DNA of 64,000 nucleotides from Microbacterium sp. No. 7. GTDB taxonomy: Bacteria > Actinomycetota > Actinomycetes > Actinomycetales > Microbacteriaceae. Of the stretch, positions 17,366-26,236 are shown in pieces. Under the pieces are notes generated by a model that was given only the letters and a program-made list of their open reading frames with translations, ran no database searches and had not been told where the DNA came from. Where the stretch lies: assembly GCF_001314225.1 (NCBI RefSeq), contig NZ_CP012697.1:2790001-2854000 (forward strand), read 5' to 3'. A program made the position numbers and the translations under genes. How positions within the stretch are numbered: the stretch's first letter is position 1; every line of letters starts with the position of its first letter.

Positions 17366-18468
17366 AGCGCCGCGTTCCAGGCCACGTAGAACAGGGCGAC
17401 GCCGAGCACGGCGAGCATCCCGGCGACGATCCACATGCGCACGACGATCGTGATCTCGGGCCAGCCGCGCAGCTCGAGGTGATGGTGGAAGGGGCTCATC
17501 AGGAACAGCCTCTTGCCGCCCGTCGCCTTGAAGTAGTAGCGCTGCAGGATCACCGATCCCGGGGCGATGATGAAGACGCCCGCGATGATGACCGACAGGA
17601 TCTCGGTGCGCGAGAGGATCGCGAGGGCGACGATGACGCCGCCGATCGCCATCGAGCCGACGTCGCCCATGAAGACGCGCGCCTTCGGCGCGTTCCACCA
17701 CAGGAACCCGACGAGCGCGCCGACGAAGGAGGCCGCGATGATCGTCAGGTCGAGCGGATCGCGCGTGTCGTAGCACGCCGAGTAGTACGCGGCGACGAGC
17801 GCCTCCGAGGTGCACCGCTGCTGGAACTGCCAGAACGTGACGAGGCTGTACGCGGAGATCGTGAAGATGCCGGCGCCCGTCGCGAGGCCGTCGAGGCCGT
17901 CGGTGAGGTTGGTCGAGTTCGACCAGGCCACCGACAGGAAGGTGACCCACAGCAGGTAGAGCGCCCAGCCCGCGACGGCGCCGAGCGCCAGGAACGAGAG
18001 CATCGGGATGTCGCGGAAGAACGAGATGTAGGGCGACGCGGGCGTCTCCCCCACCTTGTTCGGGAAGTTGAGGGCGACGATGCCGAACGGCACGGCGACG
18101 AGCACCTGCCCGACGATCTTGCGCCACCCCGACAGCCCGAGGCTGTTCTGCCGGCGCACCTTCATGTAGTCGTCGATGAAGCCGATCGCGCCGAGGCCCA
18201 CCATCATCCAGATGACGAGCAGCCCCGACAGCGTCGGCCGGTCGCCCGCGGCGAACGTGCCGACGAGATAGCCGACGATGGATCCCGCGATGAAGACGAC
18301 GCCGCCCATCGTGGGCGTTCCGCGCTTGGCCTCGTGCGCCGGGCCGTCGGTCTCGGGCGTGCGGATGACCTGGCCCCAGCCGAGCCGCTGGAAGGCCCGG
18401 ATGAAGAGCGGGGTGAGAAAGAGCGTGAACGCGAGCGAGATCGTCGCGGCAGCCAGCAGGGATCTCAC
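17362..18468 (-). CDS. mraY: Phospho-MurNAc-pentapeptide translocase
   Basis: A 368-residue polytopic enzyme that makes lipid I from UDP-MurNAc-pentapeptide and undecaprenyl phosphate. Motifs are KRGTPTMGG, GFIDDYMKV with the aspartate pair, NLTDGLDGLATG, VFMGDVGSMAIGG and SPFHHHLELRGW. About ten membrane helices are visible. GTG 18468 overlaps the murF stop (GTGA) and the murD start overlaps its stop, a tightly coupled set. Confidence 0.97.
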   Translation of the reverse strand: MRSLLAAATISLAFTLFLTPLFIRAFQRLGWGQVIRTPETDGPAHEAKRGTPTMGGVVFIAGSIVGYLVGTFAAGDRPTLSGLLVIWMMVGLGAIGFIDDYMKVRRQNSLGLSGWRKIVGQVLVAVPFGIVALNFPNKVGETPASPYISFFRDIPMLSFLALGAVAGWALYLLWVTFLSVAWSNSTNLTDGLDGLATGAGIFTISAYSLVTFWQFQQRCTSEALVAAYYSACYDTRDPLDLTIIAASFVGALVGFLWWNAPKARVFMGDVGSMAIGGVIVALAILSRTEILSVIIAGVFIIAPGSVILQRYYFKATGGKRLFLMSPFHHHLELRGWPEITIVVRMWIVAGMLAVLGVALFYVAWNAAL

Positions 18469-19877
18469 GAGAACGATTCTCCCAGACGATCGCCCAGGTG
18501 CCGCAGACCCGCCGCGTTCGACGACTTCACGAGCACGCGATCGCCGTCGCGCAGCTCACCCGTCAGGTAGTCGTAGGCCTCGTCGGCGGTCGCGAAGAAC
18601 ACGGCCTCGCCGTCCCAGGAGCCCTCGCCAATCGCGGACAGGAACAGGCGGCGCGCCTCGGGGCCGACCACGACGATCCGCTCGATGCGCAGGCGCACCG
18701 CGAGCAGTCCGATGCGATCGTGCTCCTCGCCCGCCTGGTCGCCCAGCTCGCTCATCGCGCCGAGCACCGCGACCTTGCGCTGGCCGGGCTCGGTGATCTG
18801 CGCGAGGGTGCGCAGGGCGGCGGCCATCGAGTCGGGGCTCGCGTTGTACGCGTCGTTGATGATGCGCACGCGCTCGCCGCCCAGGGGCTGCATGCGCCAG
18901 CGCTCGGCGAGCTCGACGGTCTCCAGCCGCGCGATCGACGCGGCGAGCGGCACGCCGAGCTCGCGCGCCGCGGTCATCGCCGCGAGCGCGTTCATGACGT
19001 GGTGCTCGCCGAGCACCCGCAGGCGCAGCGGGATCCGCTCGTCGCCCGCGACGATCGTGCACGTCGTGCCGTCGGCGGTCACGTCGACGTCCTCCGCGCG
19101 CACCTCGGCGCCGGCGCCGCGTCCGAACCACCGCACGGTCACGCCGCGCGCCTCGGCGACCGCCGCCATCGACGCGACGCGCGGGTCGTCGACGTTCAGC
19201 ACCGCCACGCCGCCGGGGCGGATGGCCTCGACGAGCTCGGTCTTCGCCTTGACGGTCGCCTCGATGCCGCCGAATCCGCCCGCGTGCGCGAGGCCGACCA
19301 TGAGCACGACGCCGACGTCGGGGGTCTCCAGCGCCGCGAGCCGCGCGATCTCGCCGGGCGCCGAGGCGCCGAGCTCGCTGACCAGGTAGCGCGTGGCATC
19401 CGTGAGCCGCAGCATCGTGAGCGGCGCGCCGACCTCGTTGTTGAACGACGCGTGCGGCCACACCGTCTCGCCCTCGTCGGAGAGGATGCGGGCCAGGAGG
19501 TTCTTGGTCGTGGTCTTGCCGTTCGAGCCCGTGATGCCGACGACCGAGAGCGCGCCGTGCGCGCGCACCCGCGCGACCACCTCCCGGGCCAGGTCGGCGA
19601 GCGCGTCGACCGCGTCGCGGACGACGATCTGGCTGACGTCGGCGTCCACCGGGCGCTCGACGATCGCGAGCGCGGCGCCGGCCGCGACGGCCGCGCCGAC
19701 GAACTCGTGACCGTCGGTGACCTCGCCCGGCTTGGCGACGAAGACGTCGCCGGGTCCGATGTTGCGCGAGTCGGTGTCGACCGTCCCCGAGACGATCGTG
19801 TCGGGGGCGTCCTCCCCCGCGGTGCGGAGGGTGCCGGCGAGCGTCTGGGCGATCTCGGCCAGTGTCATGCGGATCAT
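18465..19877 (-). CDS. murF: UDP-MurNAc-tripeptide--D-Ala-D-Ala ligase
   Basis: A 470-residue Mur ligase that attaches D-Ala-D-Ala to the UDP-MurNAc tripeptide. The ATP loop is GITGSNGKTTTKN, the central domain has SELGASAPGEIARLA, and the C-terminal part has INDAYNASPDSMAAAL and the kinase-like GDRVLVKSSNAAGL. ATG 19877 has GAGGAAA at good spacing; an internal ATG 9 nt later is less likely. It lies 39 nt after ftsI. Confidence 0.96.
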   Translation of the reverse strand: MIRMTLAEIAQTLAGTLRTAGEDAPDTIVSGTVDTDSRNIGPGDVFVAKPGEVTDGHEFVGAAVAAGAALAIVERPVDADVSQIVVRDAVDALADLAREVVARVRAHGALSVVGITGSNGKTTTKNLLARILSDEGETVWPHASFNNEVGAPLTMLRLTDATRYLVSELGASAPGEIARLAALETPDVGVVLMVGLAHAGGFGGIEATVKAKTELVEAIRPGGVAVLNVDDPRVASMAAVAEARGVTVRWFGRGAGAEVRAEDVDVTADGTTCTIVAGDERIPLRLRVLGEHHVMNALAAMTAARELGVPLAASIARLETVELAERWRMQPLGGERVRIINDAYNASPDSMAAALRTLAQITEPGQRKVAVLGAMSELGDQAGEEHDRIGLLAVRLRIERIVVVGPEARRLFLSAIGEGSWDGEAVFFATADEAYDYLTGELRDGDRVLVKSSNAAGLRHLGDRLGESFS

Positions 19878-19916
19878 CGTGGGGTTTCCTCGCGCGGGCG
19901 CGCCGTCGTGGTGTGT

Positions 19917-21731
19917 CTACTTGGTCTGCGGCAGGAGCGGCACCGGGGAGTTCGAAGGCATGATCCGGTAGTGCGTGAGCACCTGCGTCAGCGCCTTCTT
20001 GAACATCGACCGGTTCGCTCCCGAGCCGGTCTCGGTCATCGGCTCGTCGAAGACGGTTACCACAACGTACTGCGGATCGTCGGCCGGTGCGTAACCGACG
20101 AGGCTCGTGAAGTAGATGCCCTGCTTGTATCCGCCGTTGCCGTCGGTGACCTCGGCCGTTCCGGTCTTGCTCGCCACGCGGTAGCCGGGGATCGCGATGT
20201 CGTCGGCCAGCCAGGCCTCCGAGTACACGTTCTCCAGCATGTCGCTGACCTGCTGCGCCGTCGTGGCCTTGATGACCTGCTCGGGCTCGGGCAGGTCGGG
20301 CTCCTCGACCGTCCCGTCGGGCCGCACGCACGACTCGACGAGCGAGAGCGGCATCTTCTTGCCGTCGTTGGCGATGATCTGATAGGTGCTCGCGACCTGC
20401 GGCACCGTGACCGTGAACGCCTGGCCGAACGTCGTCGTGTAGTAGGTCTGCGCGTCCCAGTCGGCGGCGTCGAGGCCGAAGCCGACCTGGGGGGCGCCGG
20501 CCCAGTCCAGGCCGTCGGGGCTGCCCACGCCGAAGCGCTCGAGGTACTCCTGGCGCACCTCGGGCGGGACGAGCTCGCCGAACTGCGCCATCGCGACGTT
20601 CGACGAGATCACGAGGGCGCCGTTGAGCGTCAGGTTCATGTCGGGATGCGGGTCGGAGTCCTTGATGCGCGCGCCGTTGTCGAAGTACATGACGTCGGGA
20701 GTGTAGACGGTGGAGGTGGGCGTGAGCCCGGCCTGCTCGATGACGGTCGCGGCGGTGATCGCCTTGTAGGTCGACCCCGGCTCGAACGAGTAGCGGAGCA
20801 GCCGCGACGCCCGGTTGTCGGGCTCGGTCGCGTCGACGTCGTTGGGGTCGACCGAGCCGCTCTCGGCGAGCGCCCGGATCTTGCCCGTCGCGACCTCGAC
20901 GACCATGATGCCGCCCCACTTGGCGCGCATCCGCGCGGTCTCCTCCTCGGCGAGCTGCTGCAGGTACCACTGCAGGTCGGCGTCGATCGTGAGCTGCAGG
21001 GCGCCGCCGTCCTCCGCGGGGGTCTCGACCTCGGTGCCGGGGATGATGACGCCGTCGGCGCCGCGCTGATAGCTCAGGTCGCCGTCCGCGCCCGCGAGGC
21101 ACGCGTTCTGCTGCTCCTCCAGCCCCTCCAGCGGCTGGCCGTCGCTGCCGACGAAGCCGAGCAGGTTGCCCGCCACGGCGCCCGCGGGGTAGGTGCGCGA
21201 GGGATGCGGCGGGAAGACGAGGAACGGCAGCTCGAGCGCGGCGAGCGCCCGATAGGTGCTCGTCGGCACGTACCGCGCGACCATGCCGTAGCGCGAGCTC
21301 GGGTCGGCGGCGAGCGCGTCGTCGACGACGGCGCGCACCTCGTCGGCGCTCTGTCCCGTGATCGCGGCGATCTGCGCCGCGAGCTCGGGCCACGGCACCA
21401 TGACGTCGTTGCCGTCGGCGTCCTCCACGACGTGGCCCTCGGCATCGAGCTTCTGGATGCCCTTCGCGGCGAGCAGCGGGTCGATCTGCACGTCGTAGAG
21501 CATCGTGCTCGTCGCGAGCACGCGTCCCGTCGCGTCGAGGATGTCGCCGCGCGTGCCGTGCAGCTCGATCGCGCGGCCCGTGGCCATCTCGCGCGCGTCG
21601 GTCATGTGCTCGCGCGCGTTGACGACCTGGATGTCGATGAGGCGCACGACGAACGCGCCCAGCACGATCAGCACGATCGCGAGGGCGACGACGGTGCGCC
21701 GGCGCGGAGTGCGGGTGGCTCGTGTCGTCAT
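19917..21731 (-). CDS. ftsI: Penicillin-binding protein FtsI (PBP3, septal transpeptidase)
   Basis: A 604-residue class B penicillin-binding protein that cross-links septal peptidoglycan. An N-terminal membrane anchor (VVALAIVLIVLGAFVVRLI, about 14-32) is followed by the dimerisation domain with RGDILDATGRVLA. The transpeptidase domain has the serine motif S320-T-Y-K323 in FEPGSTYKA, SSN at 376-378 and KTG at 522-524. It works as a pair with FtsW. It stands 4 nt after the ftsL-like gene. Confidence 0.97.
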   Translation of the reverse strand: MTTRATRTPRRRTVVALAIVLIVLGAFVVRLIDIQVVNAREHMTDAREMATGRAIELHGTRGDILDATGRVLATSTMLYDVQIDPLLAAKGIQKLDAEGHVVEDADGNDVMVPWPELAAQIAAITGQSADEVRAVVDDALAADPSSRYGMVARYVPTSTYRALAALELPFLVFPPHPSRTYPAGAVAGNLLGFVGSDGQPLEGLEEQQNACLAGADGDLSYQRGADGVIIPGTEVETPAEDGGALQLTIDADLQWYLQQLAEEETARMRAKWGGIMVVEVATGKIRALAESGSVDPNDVDATEPDNRASRLLRYSFEPGSTYKAITAATVIEQAGLTPTSTVYTPDVMYFDNGARIKDSDPHPDMNLTLNGALVISSNVAMAQFGELVPPEVRQEYLERFGVGSPDGLDWAGAPQVGFGLDAADWDAQTYYTTTFGQAFTVTVPQVASTYQIIANDGKKMPLSLVESCVRPDGTVEEPDLPEPEQVIKATTAQQVSDMLENVYSEAWLADDIAIPGYRVASKTGTAEVTDGNGGYKQGIYFTSLVGYAPADDPQYVVVTVFDEPMTETGSGANRSMFKKALTQVLTHYRIMPSNSPVPLLPQTK

Positions 21732-21735
21732 GGCT

Positions 21736-22461
21736 TCAGTGCGTGTCGGGGGTCGGCAGGCCCTCGGAGGCGGTCGGCGTGGAGGGGATGCCGCCCTCGA
21801 TCACGACGGCGTCGATCGTGAGCGGCGTCGCTCCCCCGGTCTGCGCGTCGGGCGTCGCGGGGTCGGCGGACGCCGGCGGAGCGGTGTGCGCCGCGGGCGG
21901 GGCGGTCGCGCGATCGATCACGGCGGAGAGGTCGATCGCGAACGGGTGTCCTGCCGCGGCCGGCGCGACCACGTCGCCGGCGGCCACGGTGCCGGCCGAT
22001 GTCGCGCCGACGGACGTGGCGGCGAGCAGCGCGTTGGGGATGGTCGCGCCGGAGAGCGCGTTGATGCTCGAGGTGGCGGCGGCGGGGGCCGCCGGGCCGG
22101 TCACGGCGGCGTCGCTCAGGCGCAGGTAGGTCGGCGCGTCGCCGACCACCATGCCCATCCCCGCCGCGCTCGCCGCGAGGTACTGGGGCGACGAGAGCCC
22201 GGAGACCTGCTCCTGCAGCATCTGGGTCTGCCACGACAGCTCGGACTGCTGGCGGGTGAGCTCCGCGATCGTGTAGGAGCCCTGCGTGGTGAGGATCGAG
22301 ATGCCCATCTGGGTGGCCGCGATGGCGGCGACCCCGGCGACCGCGACGATGCCGTACACGATGCGCGGCCGGCGTGCCGCCGCGGCCCGTTCGAGAAGGC
22401 GCAGCGGTCGCTCGACTGTGGGGCGGAGCGGCTCCCGGGCCACCCGCAACGGCATGCTCAT
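21736..22461 (-). CDS. FtsL-like septum protein with long low-complexity C-terminus
   Basis: A 241-residue bitopic protein in the ftsL position between rsmH and ftsI. It has one membrane segment at about 34-55 ([20 protein letters not shown]), then a short coiled coil ([22 protein letters not shown]) typical of FtsL/DivIC, and an Ala/Thr/Pro-rich tail of about 140 residues, which is far longer than usual. ATG overlaps the rsmH stop (ATGA). Position and topology make the FtsL assignment likely, though primary sequence similarity is weak, as always in this family. Confidence 0.82.
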   Translation of the reverse strand: MSMPLRVAREPLRPTVERPLRLLERAAAARRPRIVYGIVAVAGVAAIAATQMGISILTTQGSYTIAELTRQQSELSWQTQMLQEQVSGLSSPQYLAASAAGMGMVVGDAPTYLRLSDAAVTGPAAPAAATSSINALSGATIPNALLAATSVGATSAGTVAAGDVVAPAAAGHPFAIDLSAVIDRATAPPAAHTAPPASADPATPDAQTGGATPLTIDAVVIEGGIPSTPTASEGLPTPDTH

Positions 22462-23459
22462 GCCGCCTCCTTCACTCGTTCGATGGCGCGCAGGCGCACG
22501 GGGGTCGCGCGCGGGTTGCGCGCACGCTCGCTCTCGGAGGCGAGCTCGGCGCCCTTGACCAGCAGCCGGAAGCGGGGCTGGTGCTCGGGCAGCTCGACGG
22601 GGAGCCCGGGGGGCGCCGTCGAGGCGGTGGCGGCCGCGAACAGCCGCTTGACGAGGCGGTCCTCCAGCGACTGGTAGGACATGACGACGAGGCGGCCGCC
22701 GACGGGCAGCAGGTCGAGGGCGTCGGGCAGTGCGCGCTCGAGGGCGCCCAGCTCGTCGTTCACCTCGATGCGCAGCGCCTGGAACACGCGCTTCGCGGGG
22801 TGGCCCGAGCGGTCGCGCAGCACGGCGGCGGGTGTCGCAGCGACGAGCACGTCGACGAGCTGCGCCGACCTCTCGATCGGCGCGGCGGCGCGCGCCTGCA
22901 CGATCGCCCGCGCGTACCGGCCGGCGAGCCTCTCGTCGCCGTAGCGCTCGAAGATGCGGCGCAGGTCGCCCTCGGCGTAGCTCGCGACGACGTCGGCCGC
23001 CGTCATGCCCGCGCCCTGATCCATCCGCATGTCGAGCGGCGCGTCCTGCGCGTAGGCGAACCCGCGGCCGGCCTCGTCCAGCTGCAGCGACGACACGCCC
23101 AGGTCGAAGAGGATGCCGTCGGCCGACGGCGCACCGGCGGCGCTCACGGCATCCTTGATGCCGTCGTAGACGGCGCCCGCGGCCCCCACGGCATCCTTGA
23201 TGCCGTCATAGATGGTGTGCACGAGCGTCACGCGGTCGCCGAAGCGGCTCAGGCGCTCGCCCGCGATGCGCAGCGCGTCGGTGTCGCGGTCGAGCCCGAT
23301 CAGGCGGGCGCCGGGGAAGCGCTCGAGCAGCGCCTCGGAGTGCCCGCCCATGCCCTCCGTCGCGTCGACGACGACGGCGCCGGGACGCTCGAGCGCGGGG
23401 GCCAGCAGCTCGAGGCAGCGCTCGAGCAGCACGGGGGTGTGGATGTCGCGCAGGCTCAT
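22458..23459 (-). CDS. rsmH: 16S rRNA (cytosine1402-N4)-methyltransferase
   Basis: A 333-residue SAM-dependent methyltransferase, formerly MraW. It starts with [19 protein letters not shown], then the SAM loop [27 protein letters not shown], and the substrate region [33 protein letters not shown] (split across about 125-160). A 14-residue tandem duplication ([12 protein letters not shown] twice) lies just before the DGILFDLG motif and is encoded by a 42-nt repeat at about 23131-23214. ATG 23459 fits family starts. Confidence 0.95.
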   Translation of the reverse strand: MSLRDIHTPVLLERCLELLAPALERPGAVVVDATEGMGGHSEALLERFPGARLIGLDRDTDALRIAGERLSRFGDRVTLVHTIYDGIKDAVGAAGAVYDGIKDAVSAAGAPSADGILFDLGVSSLQLDEAGRGFAYAQDAPLDMRMDQGAGMTAADVVASYAEGDLRRIFERYGDERLAGRYARAIVQARAAAPIERSAQLVDVLVAATPAAVLRDRSGHPAKRVFQALRIEVNDELGALERALPDALDLLPVGGRLVVMSYQSLEDRLVKRLFAAATASTAPPGLPVELPEHQPRFRLLVKGAELASESERARNPRATPVRLRAIERVKEAA

Positions 23460-23567
23460 GGTGTCGGGGCCGCGACCCCGGGCCCTGATCCCCATCCGCT
23501 CCGACCTGGCGCCGGGGAAGTGCGTCAGGGCGTGCGGCTGGGAGTCACAGCCAGGGGTCGTCCGTGC

Positions 23568-23999
23568 TCAGAAGAGGCCCGGGATCACCTCCTGCTCCAT
23601 GTCTGCGTAGCTGTCCTCGTTGCTGGAGGCATAGGCGTTCCACGCCTCGGCGTCCCAGATCTCTGCGTGCGCCCCGACGCCCGTGACCACGAGCTCGCGG
23701 TCGAGGCTCGCGTAGGTGCGCAGGTGGACGGGGATGGTGATGCGGCTCTGGCTGTCGGGCTTCTCGTCGCTGGCGCCGGCGAGGAACATGCGCTGGAAGT
23801 CGCGCGCCTGCTTGTTGGTCAGGGGCGCCTCGCGGATGCGCTCGTAGACGCGCTCGAACTCCTTGGTGCTGAACACGTACAGGCAGCGCTCCTGACCGCG
23901 GGTGATGACGACGCCGTCGCCCAGGTCGGTGCGGAACTTCGCGGGAAGGATGACGCGGCCCTTGTCATCGAGCTTCGGAGTGTAGGTACCCAGCAGCAT
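23568..23999 (-). CDS. mraZ: Transcriptional regulator MraZ
   Basis: A 143-residue DNA-binding protein that heads and controls the dcw cluster. Two AbrB-like SpoVT domains are visible: [19 protein letters not shown] with [19 protein letters not shown], then [16 protein letters not shown] with [14 protein letters not shown]. Three direct GTGGAG/GTGGGG boxes with 10-bp period lie 42-68 nt upstream. A 108-nt gap leads to rsmH. Confidence 0.97.
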   Translation of the reverse strand: MLLGTYTPKLDDKGRVILPAKFRTDLGDGVVITRGQERCLYVFSTKEFERVYERIREAPLTNKQARDFQRMFLAGASDEKPDSQSRITIPVHLRTYASLDRELVVTGVGAHAEIWDAEAWNAYASSNEDSYADMEQEVIPGLF

Positions 24000-24040
24000 C
24001 GCCGCATCACCCCCTTCTCCCGTCCCGGCCCGTTCGGTGA

Positions 24041-24067
24041 CCCCACTTTACTCCACTACCCTCCACT
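24041..24067 (-). promoter_or_regulatory. MraZ-binding direct repeats
   Basis: On the minus strand AGTGGAG, AGTGGAG and AGTGGGG recur exactly every 10 bp (24061-24067, 24051-24057, 24041-24047). Direct TGG-containing repeats at helical spacing ahead of mraZ are the known type of MraZ operator, so autoregulation of the dcw cluster is likely. Confidence 0.75.
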
Positions 24068-24159
24068 TCACTATCGATTTCTGGGATGAACCCTCCCCTT
24101 CGCCTCCATTCCCGCTCCCGGGCGCGGGTGTCGGCGTGTCGTGGCCCGTGCGCGGGCAC

Positions 24160-24188
24160 AAAAAAACACCGGCCCGAGGGCCGGTGTT
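24160..24188 (-). terminator. Intrinsic terminator of the DUF3040 gene
   Basis: An 11-bp perfect stem (24165-24175 with 24178-24188) with a 2-nt loop is followed on the minus strand by a run of seven T (24160-24166). It ends DUF3040 transcription ahead of the mraZ promoter and is the one textbook U-tract terminator in the window. Confidence 0.9.
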
Positions 24189-24220
24189 CGTGGAGGGATG
24201 CCGTCGAGACGGCGGCGGCA

Positions 24221-24592
24221 TCAGCCGCCCTGCTGGCGACGATCCCAGCGGTCGTTCATGCGGTCCATGAACGACGAGCCGTCGGCGCGCCCCGCGGAGC
24301 CGCCGTGTCGCCGCGGCGACGAGAGCTGCGCACCGCCACGGGCGGGCGTGAGGGCGAGCACGACGCCGCCGACCATCACGAGGAAGGCGGCGACGCCCAC
24401 GATCGTGAGGCCCTGCGAGACGCCGACGATGAGCGCGGCGACGCCGGCGAGCACGAGAACGGCACCGAGCACGAGGTTGCGGTAGCTCAGTCCCTGCCCT
24501 TCACGAGGGGCGCTCACGACGTCAGCGTCGTTGCTCATGAGATGACGTTCCATCTCGTCGAGCAGACGCTGCTCCTGCTCTGACAGTGGCAT
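24221..24592 (-). CDS. DUF3040 family membrane protein
   Basis: A 123-residue protein with the DUF3040 opening MPLSEQEQRLLDEMERHLMSND and two adjacent hydrophobic segments at about 38-58 and 62-81. The C-terminus is hydrophilic and Arg/Gly-rich (RMNDRWDRRQQGG). The family is common in actinobacteria and often lies next to mraZ; its role is unknown. ATG 24592 is preceded by GAAGGGGA. It is transcribed alone between a divergent prenyltransferase gene and a strong terminator. Confidence 0.9.
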   Translation of the reverse strand: MPLSEQEQRLLDEMERHLMSNDADVVSAPREGQGLSYRNLVLGAVLVLAGVAALIVGVSQGLTIVGVAAFLVMVGGVVLALTPARGGAQLSSPRRHGGSAGRADGSSFMDRMNDRWDRRQQGG

Positions 24593-24663
24593 GCGATCCC
24601 CTTCGAAATGCGAGTCCTGACGGACGGTATAGATGAGTCGATTCTAGCCGCGCCGCTGACAAC

Positions 24664-24669
24664 TAGGCT
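24664..24669 (+). promoter_or_regulatory. -10 hexamer of the polyprenyl synthase gene
   Basis: TAGGCT lies 6 nt before GTG 24676, consistent with a leaderless transcript. Confidence 0.5.
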
Positions 24670-24675
24670 AGGCCC

Positions 24676-25782
24676 GTGGCACCTCCCGTTGAACCGATCG
24701 ACGCCGTTTCCCAGCGATTGGAGAGGTTCACCCGCGAACAGGCCGACGACGCCGCCGACCTCGGCGCGGAGGCCGCCGCGTTCGTCGAGGCCGGCGCCCG
24801 CACGCTCGACGGCGGCAAGCGCCTGCGCGCCCGGTTCTGCCTCACCGGCTGGGCCGCCGTGGCGGGCGCGGGCGACGCCGACGCGCCGCGCGTGCCCGGC
24901 GACGACGTGATCTGCGCGGCCGCGGCGCTGGAGGTCTTCCAGGCCGCGGCGCTCGTGCACGACGACATCATCGACAACTCCGACACGCGCCGCGGACGCC
25001 CGTCGTCGCACCGGCACTTCGAGGCCGGGCACCGGGCCCAGGGCTGGCGGGGGCACGCGGAGCGCTTCGGCCGCTCGGCCGGCATCCTGCTGGGCGACCT
25101 GCTCGTCGCGTGGAGCGACGACCTGCTGGAGACGGGGCTCGAGGCCTCGCCGCACCACGTCGCGGCCCGTCGCGTCTACGCCCGGATGCGGCGCGAGGTC
25201 ACCATCGGCCAGTTCCTCGACGTCGCCGAGGAGGCGGCGCACCGCAGCGCGCCCGACGACCGCCACGCCGAGCGCGCGCTGCGCGTCGCATCGCTCAAGT
25301 CGGCCCGCTACTCCGTCGAGCGGCCCCTGCTGCTCGGCGCCGCGCTGGCCGGGGCGCGTGACGAGCAGTCGCGGGCGCTGTCGGGCTTCGGGCACCCCAT
25401 CGGCATGGCCTTCCAGCTGCGCGACGACGTGCTCGGCGTCTTCGGCGACCCGGCCGTGACCGGCAAGCCCGCGGGCGACGACCTGCGCGAGGGCAAGCGC
25501 ACGCTGCTGATCGCCTACGCCCGCGAGGCGCTGCCGGAGACCGGCCGCGCCGAGATCGACGCCGCCCTCGGCGACGCGCGGCTCGACGACGCGCGGATCG
25601 CGGCGCTGCAGGCCGCGATCGTCGGGTCCGGTGCCCTCGACCGCGTCGAGCGGCTCATCGGCGACTACGTCGGCGAGGCCGATCACGCGCTCGCCGACGC
25701 CGAGTCACGCGGTCTCCTCGCCGCAGCCCCCGTCGCGGCCTTGCGCGCCCTCGCGCACGCCGCCGTCACGCGCTCGGCGTAG
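24676..25782 (+). CDS. Polyprenyl (geranylgeranyl-type) diphosphate synthase
   Basis: A 368-residue trans-isoprenyl diphosphate synthase. The first aspartate-rich motif DDIID is at 96-100 and the second is DDVLGVFGD near residue 250; GGKRLRARF at about 46-54 binds isopentenyl diphosphate. Products of this family feed menaquinone, carotenoid or polyprenyl-lipid synthesis; chain length cannot be fixed here. Start GTG 24676 is supported by the upstream TAGGCT. In M. tuberculosis the homologue idsA2 lies near pknL and aroG, as here. Confidence 0.92.
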   Translation: MAPPVEPIDAVSQRLERFTREQADDAADLGAEAAAFVEAGARTLDGGKRLRARFCLTGWAAVAGAGDADAPRVPGDDVICAAAALEVFQAAALVHDDIIDNSDTRRGRPSSHRHFEAGHRAQGWRGHAERFGRSAGILLGDLLVAWSDDLLETGLEASPHHVAARRVYARMRREVTIGQFLDVAEEAAHRSAPDDRHAERALRVASLKSARYSVERPLLLGAALAGARDEQSRALSGFGHPIGMAFQLRDDVLGVFGDPAVTGKPAGDDLREGKRTLLIAYAREALPETGRAEIDAALGDARLDDARIAALQAAIVGSGALDRVERLIGDYVGEADHALADAESRGLLAAAPVAALRALAHAAVTRSA

Positions 25783-25810
25783 CCGCGCCGGGCGCCTCGC
25801 GGCGCCGTCG

Positions 25811-26155
25811 TCAGGCGAGCGTGCGGGCGACGCGACGCACCTCGCTCTTGCGTCCCGCGCGCAGCGCCTCGATGGGCGCGACGCCGATCGAGTCCTCCGG
25901 CGAGAGCAGCCAGTCGATCGCCTCGTCGTCGGTGAACCCGGCATCCTGCAGCACGATGATCGTGCCGCGCAGCGACGGCAGCGGGCCGTCGTCGACGAGG
26001 AAGACGTCGGGCACCGCGAACGGGCCGCCGCGGCGTGAGCCGATCAGATAGTGCTCGTCGATGAGCCGCCGTACGCGGCCCAGCGGCTCGCCGAGGCGCT
26101 CGACCAGGTCGGGAAGAGTGAGCCATTGCGTCGAGGTGGAGTTTTCACCGGTCAC
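25811..26155 (-). CDS. Rv2175c-like DNA-binding protein, likely PknL partner
   Basis: A 114-residue protein similar to M. tuberculosis Rv2175c, a winged-helix DNA-binding protein phosphorylated by PknL. The recognisable parts are WLTLPDLVERLGEPLGRVRR near the start and the hydrophobic LPSLRGTIIVLQDAGF and DDEAIDWLLS later. It is divergent from the pknL-like kinase with 81 nt between them, the same arrangement as in mycobacteria. The start is uncertain: GTG 26155 has GGAGGA directly adjacent, and TTG 26188 is an in-frame alternative. Function is inferred from family and synteny. Confidence 0.78.
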   Translation of the reverse strand: MTGENSTSTQWLTLPDLVERLGEPLGRVRRLIDEHYLIGSRRGGPFAVPDVFLVDDGPLPSLRGTIIVLQDAGFTDDEAIDWLLSPEDSIGVAPIEALRAGRKSEVRRVARTLA

Positions 26156-26224
26156 TCCTCCACTATCGCACGCCCGAGCACGGCTCAAGGGTGAGCCGCT
26201 GCCCGGCTCTCAGCGGGGGCTCCG

Positions 26225-26230
26225 TAGACT
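26225..26230 (+). promoter_or_regulatory. -10 hexamer of the pknL-like gene
   Basis: TAGACT lies 6 nt before GTG 26237, the same arrangement as dnaE and consistent with a leaderless start. Confidence 0.5.
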
Positions 26231-26236
26231 TCTCGC

